Shown here one piece after another: positions 1 to 9,314 of a stretch of 64,000 bases of DNA (the first letter of the stretch is position 1; the number at the start of each line of letters is the position of its first letter). Below the pieces are notes generated by a model. It was not told the DNA's origin and did not search any database. It was given only the letters and a program-made list of their open reading frames with translations. The position numbers and the translations under genes are program-made. Source of the DNA: Larix kaempferi (taxonomy: Eukaryota > Streptophyta > Pinopsida > Pinales > Pinaceae); assembly GCA_027924585.1 (NCBI GenBank), contig BSBM01000370.1, forward strand, positions 28,417,501 through 28,481,500, in the 5' to 3' direction.

Positions 1-860
1 TCTCATCAGACAAACCGACGATGTGGAGTAGGAGCCATAATCACCAGAATTCATCTACCAGGAATTTTGACGGGTGCGGACTCGCCTAGGATGAGCCATA
101 ATCACCAGTAAGAGGGTGTAAGTAAACTAAAAGAGCAACGGGATCTAAAACTGAGGCGGGAAGAAAACCCAAAGAGCTCCGGGAAAGAGAGGTCTGAGAC
201 CCAGAAAGTCAGAAAGACCGAGAGCAAAGGTACCAGAAGCCGGGCGCTCAGAAGAACAAAGAACGAAAACACCAGGAGCCGAGGGTTCTGAATGAACGGA
301 GCCAAGAAAGCTAGAACAAAGGTAACAAGAGCAAAACCAAGTGCCAATGTAACAAGCTCTCACCAGGTGGGCAGCAATGGATCCCTTTCTAAGCAGATCT
401 TTTAACTTAGCGTCTACCAACCTAAGAAGATGCTACTAGAAACGCGAATGACTCCCTGAATGAATACGCAGAGTGCCCATTGAGCTCATGAGAGCAAGAG
501 GACATAACGAATGATCAAAAGTCGAAGGCATTAACAGAGCCATTACTCGGAGCAGGAAGTGAATAGTCGAAAAGATGTTACATACACTGGAGCAGTTACG
601 CCAACGATGGGCAGTCGAGCTCCGGACAGAAGGAGCGATTGGGTAATAATCACACTGCATGGGACGCGGGATCAACTCCGGGGAATAAGCATGTAGACGG
701 CAGATGTGGAGGTGCATGGACCGGCAGGTGGCTGGAGCTTGCGATACGCGCACGGCTGGAGCTGTGGGATGGCATAGGGTGGGAATTATAGACAGGCAGT
801 TGGGTGCTGGCATGGCAGGCGTCCAACAAGCCACTGGCGGTGCCATGTGGCCCTGTTTGC
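1..860. other. Unassigned GC-richer block
   Basis: This block is richer in G and C than the AT-rich DNA that follows from about 870. A 16-bp word (gagccataatcaccag) occurs at 32-47 and 93-108. Open frames of 70-136 codons exist on the minus strand, but none shows a recognisable domain and they overlap one another. It could be the internal non-coding part of an LTR retroelement that begins outside the window; this is inference only. Confidence 0.3.
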
Positions 861-935
861 ACCCACTGTGGGGTAATTAATTTAAAATTTGAAAAACATT
901 TAATGAACTAATTTTTTTAATTTTCATTAAGATAT

Positions 936-1183
936 AAAATCAATTTAAACTTGTAAAATGGGGCGAAAGTATTTCAATTATTTGAAAATACTAAAGATAA
1001 AATGAAACCTAATAATAAGATTCCAATAATAATTACGAGGAAATACTTGTAAAAATATTAATTAAAAAGTAAAATCAATTTAAACTTCTAAAATGGGGCA
1101 AAAGTATTTATATTATTTGAAAATACTAAAGATAAAATGAAACCTAATAACAAGATTCCAATAATAAATTACAAGGAAATACT
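936..1183. repeat. 135-bp tandem duplication
   Basis: Two adjacent units start at 936 and 1071. They share long near-identical runs around the word taaaatggggc and differ by scattered substitutions and a small gap. This is one of about 18 short tandem duplications in the window. Confidence 0.85.
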
Positions 1184-2923
1184 ATTGTTTCTATTTCTAT
1201 GAACATGAATAATTTTTTGGGGTTTTTTAAACTTCATTGTAAAAATTGGATACATTATAATAATTTTTATTAGCTTACTGGTTAGTGCCTTGAGTAACCA
1301 TATATAATGGTTTTTGCAATATAATTATGCTAAGTTTGACGATTGGAAAATAAAATTTAAAAAATCGTTTAAACGTGACATAATTAGGAAGAACCAGTCT
1401 CCTTTGATAACTAAGTATACCGTAAATAATAATAATAAATTTCATTCAATGTGCATATTTACATATGAGATAGATACGTTATTCGCATGCATGACTTACA
1501 TGCTTTTTAAAATTGGTAATCAATAAGGTTACAACATTTTGTCAACATTGATATTCTAAAGGAAATGGCCAATGAATTACTGAAATATGTGTTCCAGTAC
1601 AAGTGATTGAATAATATGTGTTCTAGTACAAGTAGATTGAATTGGGAAGTTGTAGCGTGTTCCACGTTCCTCATTTATTGTTCACCCTTGGAATTTGGAA
1701 ACAAATGCATCTCGGGGGTATGACCTTTATTAAGACAACCTAAACCAATGGACGTAGGTACAACACAAATGGACTAAGATAAATGCTCAACATTTTGCAC
1801 TATTTTCTAGCCATTTTTCTGGTTGAAATCCAGTTGGAATTGTTAAAATTGGAGTTATACATTGTTGAAATTTCATAATCGAGGTGCCCAAGGGTTTTGA
1901 AGGATGCTGAATCCATTTTTGCGATAAAAAAATGCAATTTCAGCTATGAAAACTTGTGTTTTAAACAATGATTCGTCATTGGATTTCAGCAAAAATGACC
2001 CGATAAGTGCAAATCATCTAAGGATTAGCTTACTCTCGAAACCAATATAATATTAATTTTATATTGCTATTGTGTCTTCCTTCCTATAAACAACAAGCCA
2101 CTGCGACCATTATTCTATCAACCTTTATTCATTTCAAGCATAAATGTGGCTAACATTCGCCTTCGCCCATGCCTAGGATACAAAAACCGAAGGGGGCATA
2201 ATCAACATGGAGCCACTCAAACATTCGATAAACAATTTATGCTAAAATTCATTTTAATGTTAATAATTCACGCCAAAGTTAAATATTATGTTTTTAAAAA
2301 ACTAACCTCCTAGATGGAATGGTTAATATAAATCCAATTGCTATATGTTCATGTAGGACATAACAATAAGTTATTATGTCTTTGTCAGGATATATACTAA
2401 TGGAGATTGCTATTATATCATTTCATACGCGAAGGTAATTTTCTAAAACCTAATGTTTATCATAGTTGTGTTTTTTATTAAAACGGATTTTTGTAAAATA
2501 TATTTATTTAAATGTTGATTATCTATGTGTTGGTGACTCGGTGTTAGTAATGTCTCCCTTAGTATTTGTATTGAGGCACGGGCGATAGGAGGACGTCCGG
2601 ATTAATTCTTCTTTTACGTTATTAACTCATCAACATAAATTACATGGTTTGATTTATTATGCATGGGGTAATTAGCCCCATTGATTGATCCTCCATCAAC
2701 TAATCACGCAATGCGCGTTGAGGTGGGACAATTGGATCGGATATTATCCTCCATTAACTAATAGCGGGACGCGCGTTGGGGTGGGACAATTACATCAGAG
2801 ATTTAAGGTGCTGCAACAAGCCTCGAGCAAGATTTATTAAATGTGAGAAAGCAATGGGATGTGTAGTAAGGTTTTTATGAGCTAGTAGATGTGGCAGGAG
2901 CACATATAATACAGATTTCATAT
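1184..2923. other. AT-rich intergenic DNA
   Basis: No coding region is supported here. An open frame at 1314-1526 has skewed, AT-driven composition and no recognisable features. An imperfect duplication of about 58 bp (2690-2747 and 2748-2804) contains the words gcgcgttg and gtgggacaatt. Nothing else is evident. Confidence 0.6.
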
Positions 2924-3044
2924 ACTAGCACAACCACATTATTAAAAGTGGTTGACATACATCGATTGACGACATTGTTAAAAGGGTTGGAAATGACAGC
3001 AATTGACGTATATCAACTACTTTTAATAATGTGGTTGTGCTAGT
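2924..3044. mobile_element. MITE-like hairpin, 37-bp inverted repeats
   Basis: Arms at 2924-2960 and 3008-3044 are inverted copies with two mismatches and begin actagcacaacc. They enclose 47 bp. The whole 121-bp unit could fold into a long stem-loop. It carries no ORF, and no unambiguous target duplication is seen, so the transposon superfamily cannot be assigned. A hairpin RNA gene is an alternative. Confidence 0.55.
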
Positions 3045-3091
3045 TACAAGCATTGTATGTAATAAACCTCAATACTGAAATAACTTTATTT

Positions 3092-3137
3092 CATTCTCTC
3101 TCTCTCACACACAAACAAAAACACACATATATATAAT
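3092..3137. repeat. Compound microsatellite (CT)n-(CA)n-(TA)n
   Basis: A run of ct dinucleotides passes into ca and then ta repeats, ending a few tens of bases before the LINE insertion site. Confidence 0.9.
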
Positions 3138-3630
3138 TTTCATTTATATTTCTATTTGGTTAAGATATAATATTACTAATACTTTTAAATCTCGAATGGG
3201 GTGATAAATAGGGACATGAAGAGCATTCATGGCACAAGCATAAGGATTCACGTGCAAGTCCAAATGACGGATGACATAGTGACATTGGCAGCTTTGCGGG
3301 TGGTGTGGCATTATACCTCCTCTCCCTCCGTGTTCTAAAATGACTCGTCCAAATAGGGGTATTCATGGCATAGATAATCTGAAATCCAGTTAAGAATTTT
3401 ATTTTAATGTCTCCATAACCAAGGTCACCAGACTCATTCCTACCCATCTTGCTCCAAAGGTCTTGAGATCTGGTGATCTCTCTATGCCTCTGCGAACCTG
3501 AAAGGATAGTCGACGTCCATTCTATGGGAAGGTGATCGATGACAAACTGTGCAACATGGTCTAGGAGCGCCATAGGGCCCCCAACAGACGAGGTTGTGGT
3601 CGACATGGGCGCTTTTAAGAACCATGCAAT

Positions 3631-4056
3631 GGAGGAATTGCTCGTCACCTAGCTGCAATGAAGGACGCTTTGCTGGAAATCAGGAACAACAGCAGGGAGG
3701 TTGAATAATAATTGAAGGCTCGAATTTAGGACCCCACCTACCACGTGAAAACCATCATCGGCCGGTGTGTTGATATTGCTGAACTCTTCGGCCTTCCATC
3801 ACCTCTGCTCGCGGTCATTGGAGGTGACGACGTGGTTCGTTGGGGACCAGAGGTAGAGATGGCGAACGAGACTTGTACTGCATAGCACAATGCTCGAGTC
3901 AACAACCCTCCTGTAGTGAACGAAGAAGAACAGATGGTGGATATTGAGGTTTCTAAGCAGAAAGATGGTTGAGCAATGACCGGTACTAGCAGTACCAAAC
4001 GCAACGCATCGAGCCCTGATGTGAACACCCTAGAACCGCCTCAGACCAAACTGTGA
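3631..4056 (+). pseudogene. C-terminal remnant of a LINE-borne ORF
   Basis: One plus-strand frame is coding-like across this stretch despite five in-frame stops. It passes through segments reading LAAMKDALLEIRNNS, CVDIAELFGLPSPLLAVI and VNEEEQMVDIEVSKQ and ends at a stop at 4054-4056, just before the 3' UTR. The first segment is helical and possibly coiled coil; the middle is acidic and hydrophobic. I do not recognise the family. Its place next to the 3' UTR parallels the ORF after RNase H in the LINE at 6625-8276, although the two sequences are not obviously alike. Upstream, another frame carries a short coding-like piece (about 3570-3640), suggesting an earlier frameshift. Confidence 0.5.
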
Positions 4057-4121
4057 ATGGATATTGGTCCCTCTCAATAGTTTCTTGTCTTTTGTTTCAT
4101 TTAACATGTTTTTGTCTTCCT

Positions 4122-4173
4122 GGATAATCAGTTTTGTTACAATTTTTGGATAATCAGTTTTGTTACAATTTTT
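4122..4173. repeat. 26-bp tandem duplication
   Basis: The unit ggataatcagttttgttac plus seven bases occurs twice in a row. The homologous stretch at 62.3 kb has it once, so this duplication arose after the segmental duplication. Confidence 0.9.
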
Positions 4174-4298
4174 TTGGTTTAGCTCAATTCTTAGCTTCGT
4201 TGGCAGCCACCAATCTTATCTATGGAGTCTAGTGTTATGTATGGAGTCCAGTAGAAGTTTCGGGGAGTTTTATGTTACTGTGTCTTCTGCCGAAATGA

Positions 4299-4426
4299 CT
4301 ATTTACCTGGGTTCTTTTCCCGTGGTGAGAGGCCAGGATGGATTGTATCTCTATGTAATTATCTATTTACCTGGGTTCTTTTCCCGTGGTGAGAGGCCAG
4401 GATGGATTGTATCTCTATGTAATTAT
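4299..4426. repeat. 64-bp tandem duplication
   Basis: Two nearly perfect 64-bp units start at 4299 and 4363. The homologous site at 62.5 kb is single, which dates the event to after the segmental duplication. It lengthens the LINE 3' UTR. Confidence 0.92.
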
Positions 4427-5756
4427 CACTGTGATATAATGTAAGCTCTAGATTACAAAAAAAAATTACTAATATTTTTTATTAAACTTTTTTATTTTTA
4501 ACATCTATATACACATTTTTTTGTAAGAGTTTCAAACCGGTGACCTTACGCAAGGAGTACCTTAACAATACATCCATTCACGGTCTATTCTACACTTTCT
4601 AAGAAACATCTATATAAATATTACTCACATATCTCTATTATATTTAATTGTAAATCATCTAAATATTTTGATTACAATTATTATAATAAATATAAAATTA
4701 ATTAAATTTAAAATCACAACTTTCACATATCAATACAACTTATTATATATTGATAATAAAAAATATCTTAAAATATGAATTTAAAATTTAAAATTTACGT
4801 TCTTAGCAGAAACAATAAACAACAATGTCAATAGTTCACTAATGGGTTTTCTTAAGAAAAATCAGAACTCCACATTATCAAACAAACAATTAATGCATTA
4901 TGATTACCAATTATAAAAATACACAATATCTAGCATACGCACAGATATATATCTAGAATGTAGTATCTAGCATACACACATATATAGAATGTAATGTAGG
5001 TCTTTAATGTTCATATATAAATATATTATAATGTAACATATATATTTTTTGATATATATATATATATTTTGATAATAATTTCAATTTTAAGTATTTTTAT
5101 AAATATTTAATTAAAATAATTTCACATTACTTATAGAATTGCAACCTTGCTTGCTAATTATTTTAGAACACATAATGAGCTGCATCGCATATTTGACTAT
5201 TCAAAGTGGTATTACTCTCAACATCAAGTGACCCACCCCTTTAAGAAACTATTGAGTTCCTTTGAGTCTGGAAAATGAACAAAATTGTTCCCTCAATTGA
5301 TTGGAGTATTGAAGATTTTCCAAAATTGTTCCCTCAATTCATTGGAGTATTGAAGATTCTTGAAAGGTTCATGCCAATTTCTTACAATTTATAGGCACCC
5401 TATTTGAATAATGTTCACAATATACTTCATGTTTTTATACTTGACATTTATCCTGACGAGGGAACTAGACAAGTTGAACCACTTGTATTTTGGACATGAG
5501 AGTTCATCAACTCTGAAACCATCTATTTGACTGGGTTAATGTCCAATGGTATTAATAAATCTAATAAATCTTCTGATCTACATGGGAGGTTATGTGTAGA
5601 GATTTTTCTTATCCTTTTTTTAAAACATAAATTTGGGATGTAGTGCCCTGTTTTTTTGGGATAACCAACTTAGGACTTGAGAGCCAATATCCATGATTCA
5701 ATTCTTAACTATTTGTGAGACTACATATTTATGTGTACATGTGGAATATGCACTAC

Positions 5757-6120
5757 TTATTTCATGTATGTGCATATATTAGTTATTTTGTTTCACACAA
5801 ATAATTAGGTTAGAAACTAATGCTAAGATGTAATGACCATGTGATGATCTCATATTTTGTTTGAGATTAGTGAGATAATGCACGTGTTATGTTGGTATTT
5901 TATTTCATGTATGTGCATATATTAGTTATGTTGTTTTACACAAATAATTAGGTTAGAAACTAATGCTAAGATGTGATGATCTCATATTTCGTTTGAGATT
6001 AGTAAGATAATGCATGTGTTATGTTGGTATTTATAGTTATAATAGTAGATGTGTTATATGGGTAACAGATTAATAATAGTAGATGTGTTATATGGGTAGC
6101 AGATTAATAATAGTAGATGA
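5757..6120. repeat. 143-bp and 34-bp tandem duplications
   Basis: Units of 143 bp start at 5757 and 5900 and differ by a few substitutions and a short deletion. Directly after them, a 34-bp unit starting aatagtagatg is repeated 2.3 times (6041, 6075, 6109). No coding sequence is supported between 4480 and 6608. Confidence 0.88.
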
Positions 6121-6626
6121 GGTAAGCCTTAGTTTACTTATGATGAATCCAATTATGATAATGATAATTGTGTGGTCTTGATCATTAACACATTGAAAAT
6201 TTATTATTGTATTAAATTGTGTTTTATAGATAGATTACATTCCTGATTTAGTAAGTTAATTAATTCTATGATTTGGTTAGAAGTTAATACTGACTTTTTT
6301 CTTGATAGCTGTGCACCAATGCTTAGAGGGTTGATTGAGAAAACATCTTCCAGAAGCACATATCCAGACAAAAAAATTATTTAACATCATTTTATGAATT
6401 GGGGAAATAAAAAAAGTCAATAATGTAAGATCACCTCACCTTGTTAGTACTCTCTATGAAATTAAAAGGCTCATTATATGAGATAAAAGGATCATTATAT
6501 GAGATATTTGATACCATGAGAATTCTAGAATCAAAGGATTATTTATTCGAAAAGAAAATTTTAAGGATCCATACTTATTTAAAAATGTAAAGCTTTGATC
6601 TTACTAATTCTTAAAATTTTAACTCT

Positions 6627-7031
6627 GGGTTGGCAGGAGCGGGAGGAGTGCTCTACGACTCTAATGGAATCAAATGGAAAAATTATGTTTGGGGTATTGA
6701 CAATAAGACCAACAATGGAGCTGAATGGCTTGCACTTATAAAAGGACTCGAGCTTGCCAGAAATGAGGGAATTCAGGATCTAATTGTCTTCGGCGATTCA
6801 TTGCTGATCATAAGGGAAGCTAGGAACTTCGCAAAAGGCAGAAAGAAGCCCACCTCCAAAACTCAGCATCTCCTAAAGTACGTTGCCCATGAATTCAAGG
6901 TTATCAAATTTCTCCACATTCTTAGATCCAATAACAAAGATGCGGATAAGATGGCAAACTACGGGGCTAAGTTAGCCTGTGGTGTTCTTGTTAGCAACAA
7001 TCATGAAATTGGAATAGCTTGGGTTCCATAA
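6627..7031 (+). pseudogene. Archaeal-type RNase H domain of LINE ORF2 (5'-truncated)
   Basis: About 134 residues are open to the stop at 7029-7031. The domain would remove the RNA strand of RNA-DNA hybrids during LINE replication. Visible motifs are GAGGVLYDSNG (second half of strand 1 and the turn), NNGAEWLALIKGLELA with the catalytic Glu, FGDSLLII with the second Asp, and NNKDADKMAN with the last Asp. The segment with the first catalytic Asp, normally just ahead of GAGG, was lost in the truncation, so the fragment cannot be active. The spacing and the NN-AE and GDS motifs match the RVT_3-like plant family rather than the gypsy RNase H. No own start codon is needed because this is the tail of a larger protein. 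Confidence 0.85.
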
Positions 7032-7032
7032 T

Positions 7033-7953
7033 ACCCATTGGTGTTTGCACAATCCTATGGTTACAATTTGGAAATTACTTGGCCACATCGAAAGCTTGGT
7101 GTTGCACAAGACTTTGGTTAAAATTTGGAATTCGCCTTGCCACAATGAAAGCTTGACTCCACCCTTAGCGATCGGGCTCAGCGCTTCCTCCAAGATAAGC
7201 GTGAAGATCCAGGATATGGCCATACGAGCGTCCCACATGGCTCACATGCAGGGCATAAATGTGGACATCCCCCTTGGTAATTTTGTTTTCAATTCTGCAA
7301 AAGACATCCCTCCCATCTCTGCAACGGCGAGAACATACTCTGTCTCTAGGTTGACTCCTCCTATCTCAAGAACTGTATTTCCTGCCCCAAGCTCTTCAGC
7401 AAGGCGTCTCGTCTGTAGTTATACTATGGCAAAGAATCAATCCTCGTTCCATTTCCAGTGTGGAAAGAAGGTGATTGCTCGCGGATGACCGCTCTATGCG
7501 AATTTGAAAGAACCATTGGTAACAGGTGCTGGCATCAGTAGTGCGCAACCTTCTATGTAGAACCATGGGAAAGCTGTCTTTCTCAGGCAAGGGCTCCATT
7601 CGACAACGGATGGGCTGGGGTTTGACAATATTTTATCAGCATTTCAGACATATTTGAAGGATCTTGAAGCTCAGATCGGGACTGTCAGTAATGAGAATTA
7701 TGAATTAAAGAAGGCATTCGTCCATCTCTCTGCCCTGGTGAATGCAACGAACATTGAGGTTCATAATATCAGCGCGAAACTTCATGAATAGGTAACATTG
7801 TTGGTGGAGGAAAAATTAGACAACTTGGATGCCAGGATGCTTGCAATCCATGGCACTGCAATGGAGGCGGTTTCCCACCTAAAAGAGATGCATAAGGAAA
7901 TCAACAAACTCGCTGAGAAGGACAATGGAAATAAAGAAAACGACCTTGAGTAA
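7033..7953 (+). pseudogene. Extra ORF downstream of LINE RNase H
   Basis: A frame shifted by one relative to RNase H stays coding-like for about 307 codons, broken by stops at 7486, 7549 and near 7795, and ends at 7951-7953. The first half is Ser/Pro-rich and basic (SLTPPLAIGLSASSKISVK). The second half is helical with heptad-like spacing (LKDLEAQIGTVSNENYELKK; later MLAIHGTAMEAVSHLKEM), suggesting a coiled coil. LINE ORF1 proteins often trimerise through coiled coils, but ORF1 lies upstream of ORF2. Here the region follows the RNase H stop directly. I do not recognise a family. It could be an ORF3, an ORF1-like domain moved to the 3' side, or a captured host exon. Confidence 0.55.
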
Positions 7954-8292
7954 TGCTGCCTTCCTGCCAGGTTTTTTGTGATATTTCTTGCGAAGTCCCA
8001 GAAGCTTTTTTTTAGTACTTCAACACTGGTTTGTTAGCACAAAAACTTATTCAGATATATTATGCAAGTTTGTTTTACTACTAGGTCAGTATGTAAGAAC
8101 CTATAAGCTTCCTAGTCTAGGTTCTTATTTTGAGCAGAATTGTACAATTGAAATCAAACTCGCAGGCTTGGCTTTGATTCTTCCTAGAGAGCAGCCCTTT
8201 TGCAGTTCCTTTTTTGTAACCCCTATTCCATTTTTAATATAAATCCGATTACTCGTTTCTGTAAAAAAAAAAAAAATCTTAAAATTTTAACT

Positions 8293-9314
8293 ATAAAATC
8301 TTTGGCTATATTTCTTTAAAATATTCAAATTTTTAAGAATTAATATGCTTCAATGAAATATGTACTATTATGTAGGCATCTTTAAGTAAGTAGTCTAGCC
8401 ACATAAAAGCATATAAACATGAAAAGGTTATATAATTATAAAAATATAAATGATGCTTGTTAGATGAAAATGAAAAGGTTATATAATTATAACTAGCAAT
8501 TGCCCCATAAGGTGCAAAGGAACGCCGACATGGCAAATAAAATAAATAGAAAGTAAAGTAAACGTGATGAAGCAAAAAAGGGATTAGTGCAATAGATGCT
8601 ATGAAGAGAACAGTAGAATTGCAAAAATTTTCGGTGTTTCACTTGATGCCTAAATTCTAGGACAAATGTTTCACTATCAAAGATGCAATGGAAAACCTTT
8701 TGTTGAATTCAAGAAAAATTGCTAAATAGAGGGAATAGGAAAAATTGCTCACCGAACAAAAAGAGAGTAATGCACTTAATTATCGTCACTTTCTATTGTT
8801 TAGTCTTGCAGCTAACTTCTCGCTAATGTCGCCATTCTTGTCATACATATAAAGAAGATACACAAATCAAATTTGGTAACCAAATTTGCTATCAGATAAG
8901 CATATACATGCAAAGTAAATAATAATAATCCTATAATGGGAAGGAGTTGAATGAAGTGAGAGTATGGGGTGTTTATAAAGATAAGCATATACATGGAGTA
9001 TGGGGTGGTTATAAAGATAAGCATATACATGGAAAGTAAAGAATATACCAAAGCTAAAGTTGATTGTATTCCAAAATAATGTATCACTCCACAACACAAT
9101 TTGTAAGTATAAGTAAGCACACATGAATCAGGGAAAGAAACCATAGGAAGTCAGTTGTTGTATTGAAATAAGCTTTAAATACTAGATGATAATAAGTCCT
9201 CATACAAATTTTTTAAAGTATCGATTGCACAAAAAGGGCAAAAAAAGGGATTTTTTGTTGTCCCTTGTGTGGTTTACAAGTGCAGGTAAAGTGACAATAA
9301 TAGTTACAAAATTA
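8293..9314. other. AT-rich spacer with tandem repeats
   Basis: No gene is supported. A 23-bp word (catgaaaaggttatataattata, first half) is repeated near 8419 and 8469. The 52-bp stretch 8439-8490 recurs with one mismatch as the loop of the foldback at 20526-20577. A 36-bp tandem duplication lies at 8961-9032. Confidence 0.6.

Larger units (their letters stand above)
3187..4464 (+). mobile_element. 5'-truncated LINE insertion (copy 1)
   Basis: The insert ends in an A-rich tail at about 4456-4464. It is flanked by a probable 15-bp target-site duplication, attactaata-y-tttt, at 3172-3186 and 4465-4479 with one mismatch. A tail plus a long target duplication is the signature of target-primed reverse transcription by non-LTR elements. 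The 5' end is truncated. The remaining body holds the decayed C-terminal part of an ORF, ending at 4056, and a 3' UTR of about 400 bp with two internal tandem duplications. Part of it recurs at 62247, within a larger duplication. No RT or endonuclease domain remains, so the LINE assignment rests on structure. Confidence 0.65.
4024..5570 (+). repeat. Segmental duplication, copy 1
   Basis: This segment is repeated in the same orientation at 62247-63960. It runs from the end of the LINE ORF through its 3' UTR, A-tail and target duplication into the AT-rich flank, so the duplication post-dates the LINE insertion. Relative to the second copy it has gained 26-bp and 64-bp tandem duplications and lacks 254 bp at about 5255, where the partner copy has a GAGT at each side of the missing stretch. 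Confidence 0.85.
6625..8276 (+). mobile_element. 5'-truncated L1-type LINE with RNase H (copy 2)
   Basis: A perfect 16-bp target-site duplication, tcttaaaattttaact, lies at 6609-6624 and 8277-8292. The 3' end is a run of about 14 A (8263-8276). The 5' junction falls inside the RNase H domain, as expected when reverse transcription stops early. The insert carries the end of an RNase H ORF (to 7031), a second ORF region with stops (7033-7953) and a 3' UTR of about 310 bp. Plant L1 elements are known that acquired an archaeal-type RNase H at the end of ORF2, which fits the first part. The second ORF is not part of that standard layout. Confidence 0.85.

Noticed and set aside
102-862. Several minus-strand open frames of 70-136 codons
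   Set aside because: They overlap each other in different frames, show no domain and lie in a GC-richer block where long frames arise by chance.
4160-4444. Plus-strand frame in the LINE 3' UTR, also open at 62304-62594
   Set aside because: It spans the 3' UTR and a tandem duplication up to the A-tail. The similarity at 62.3 kb comes from the segmental duplication, not from conserved coding.
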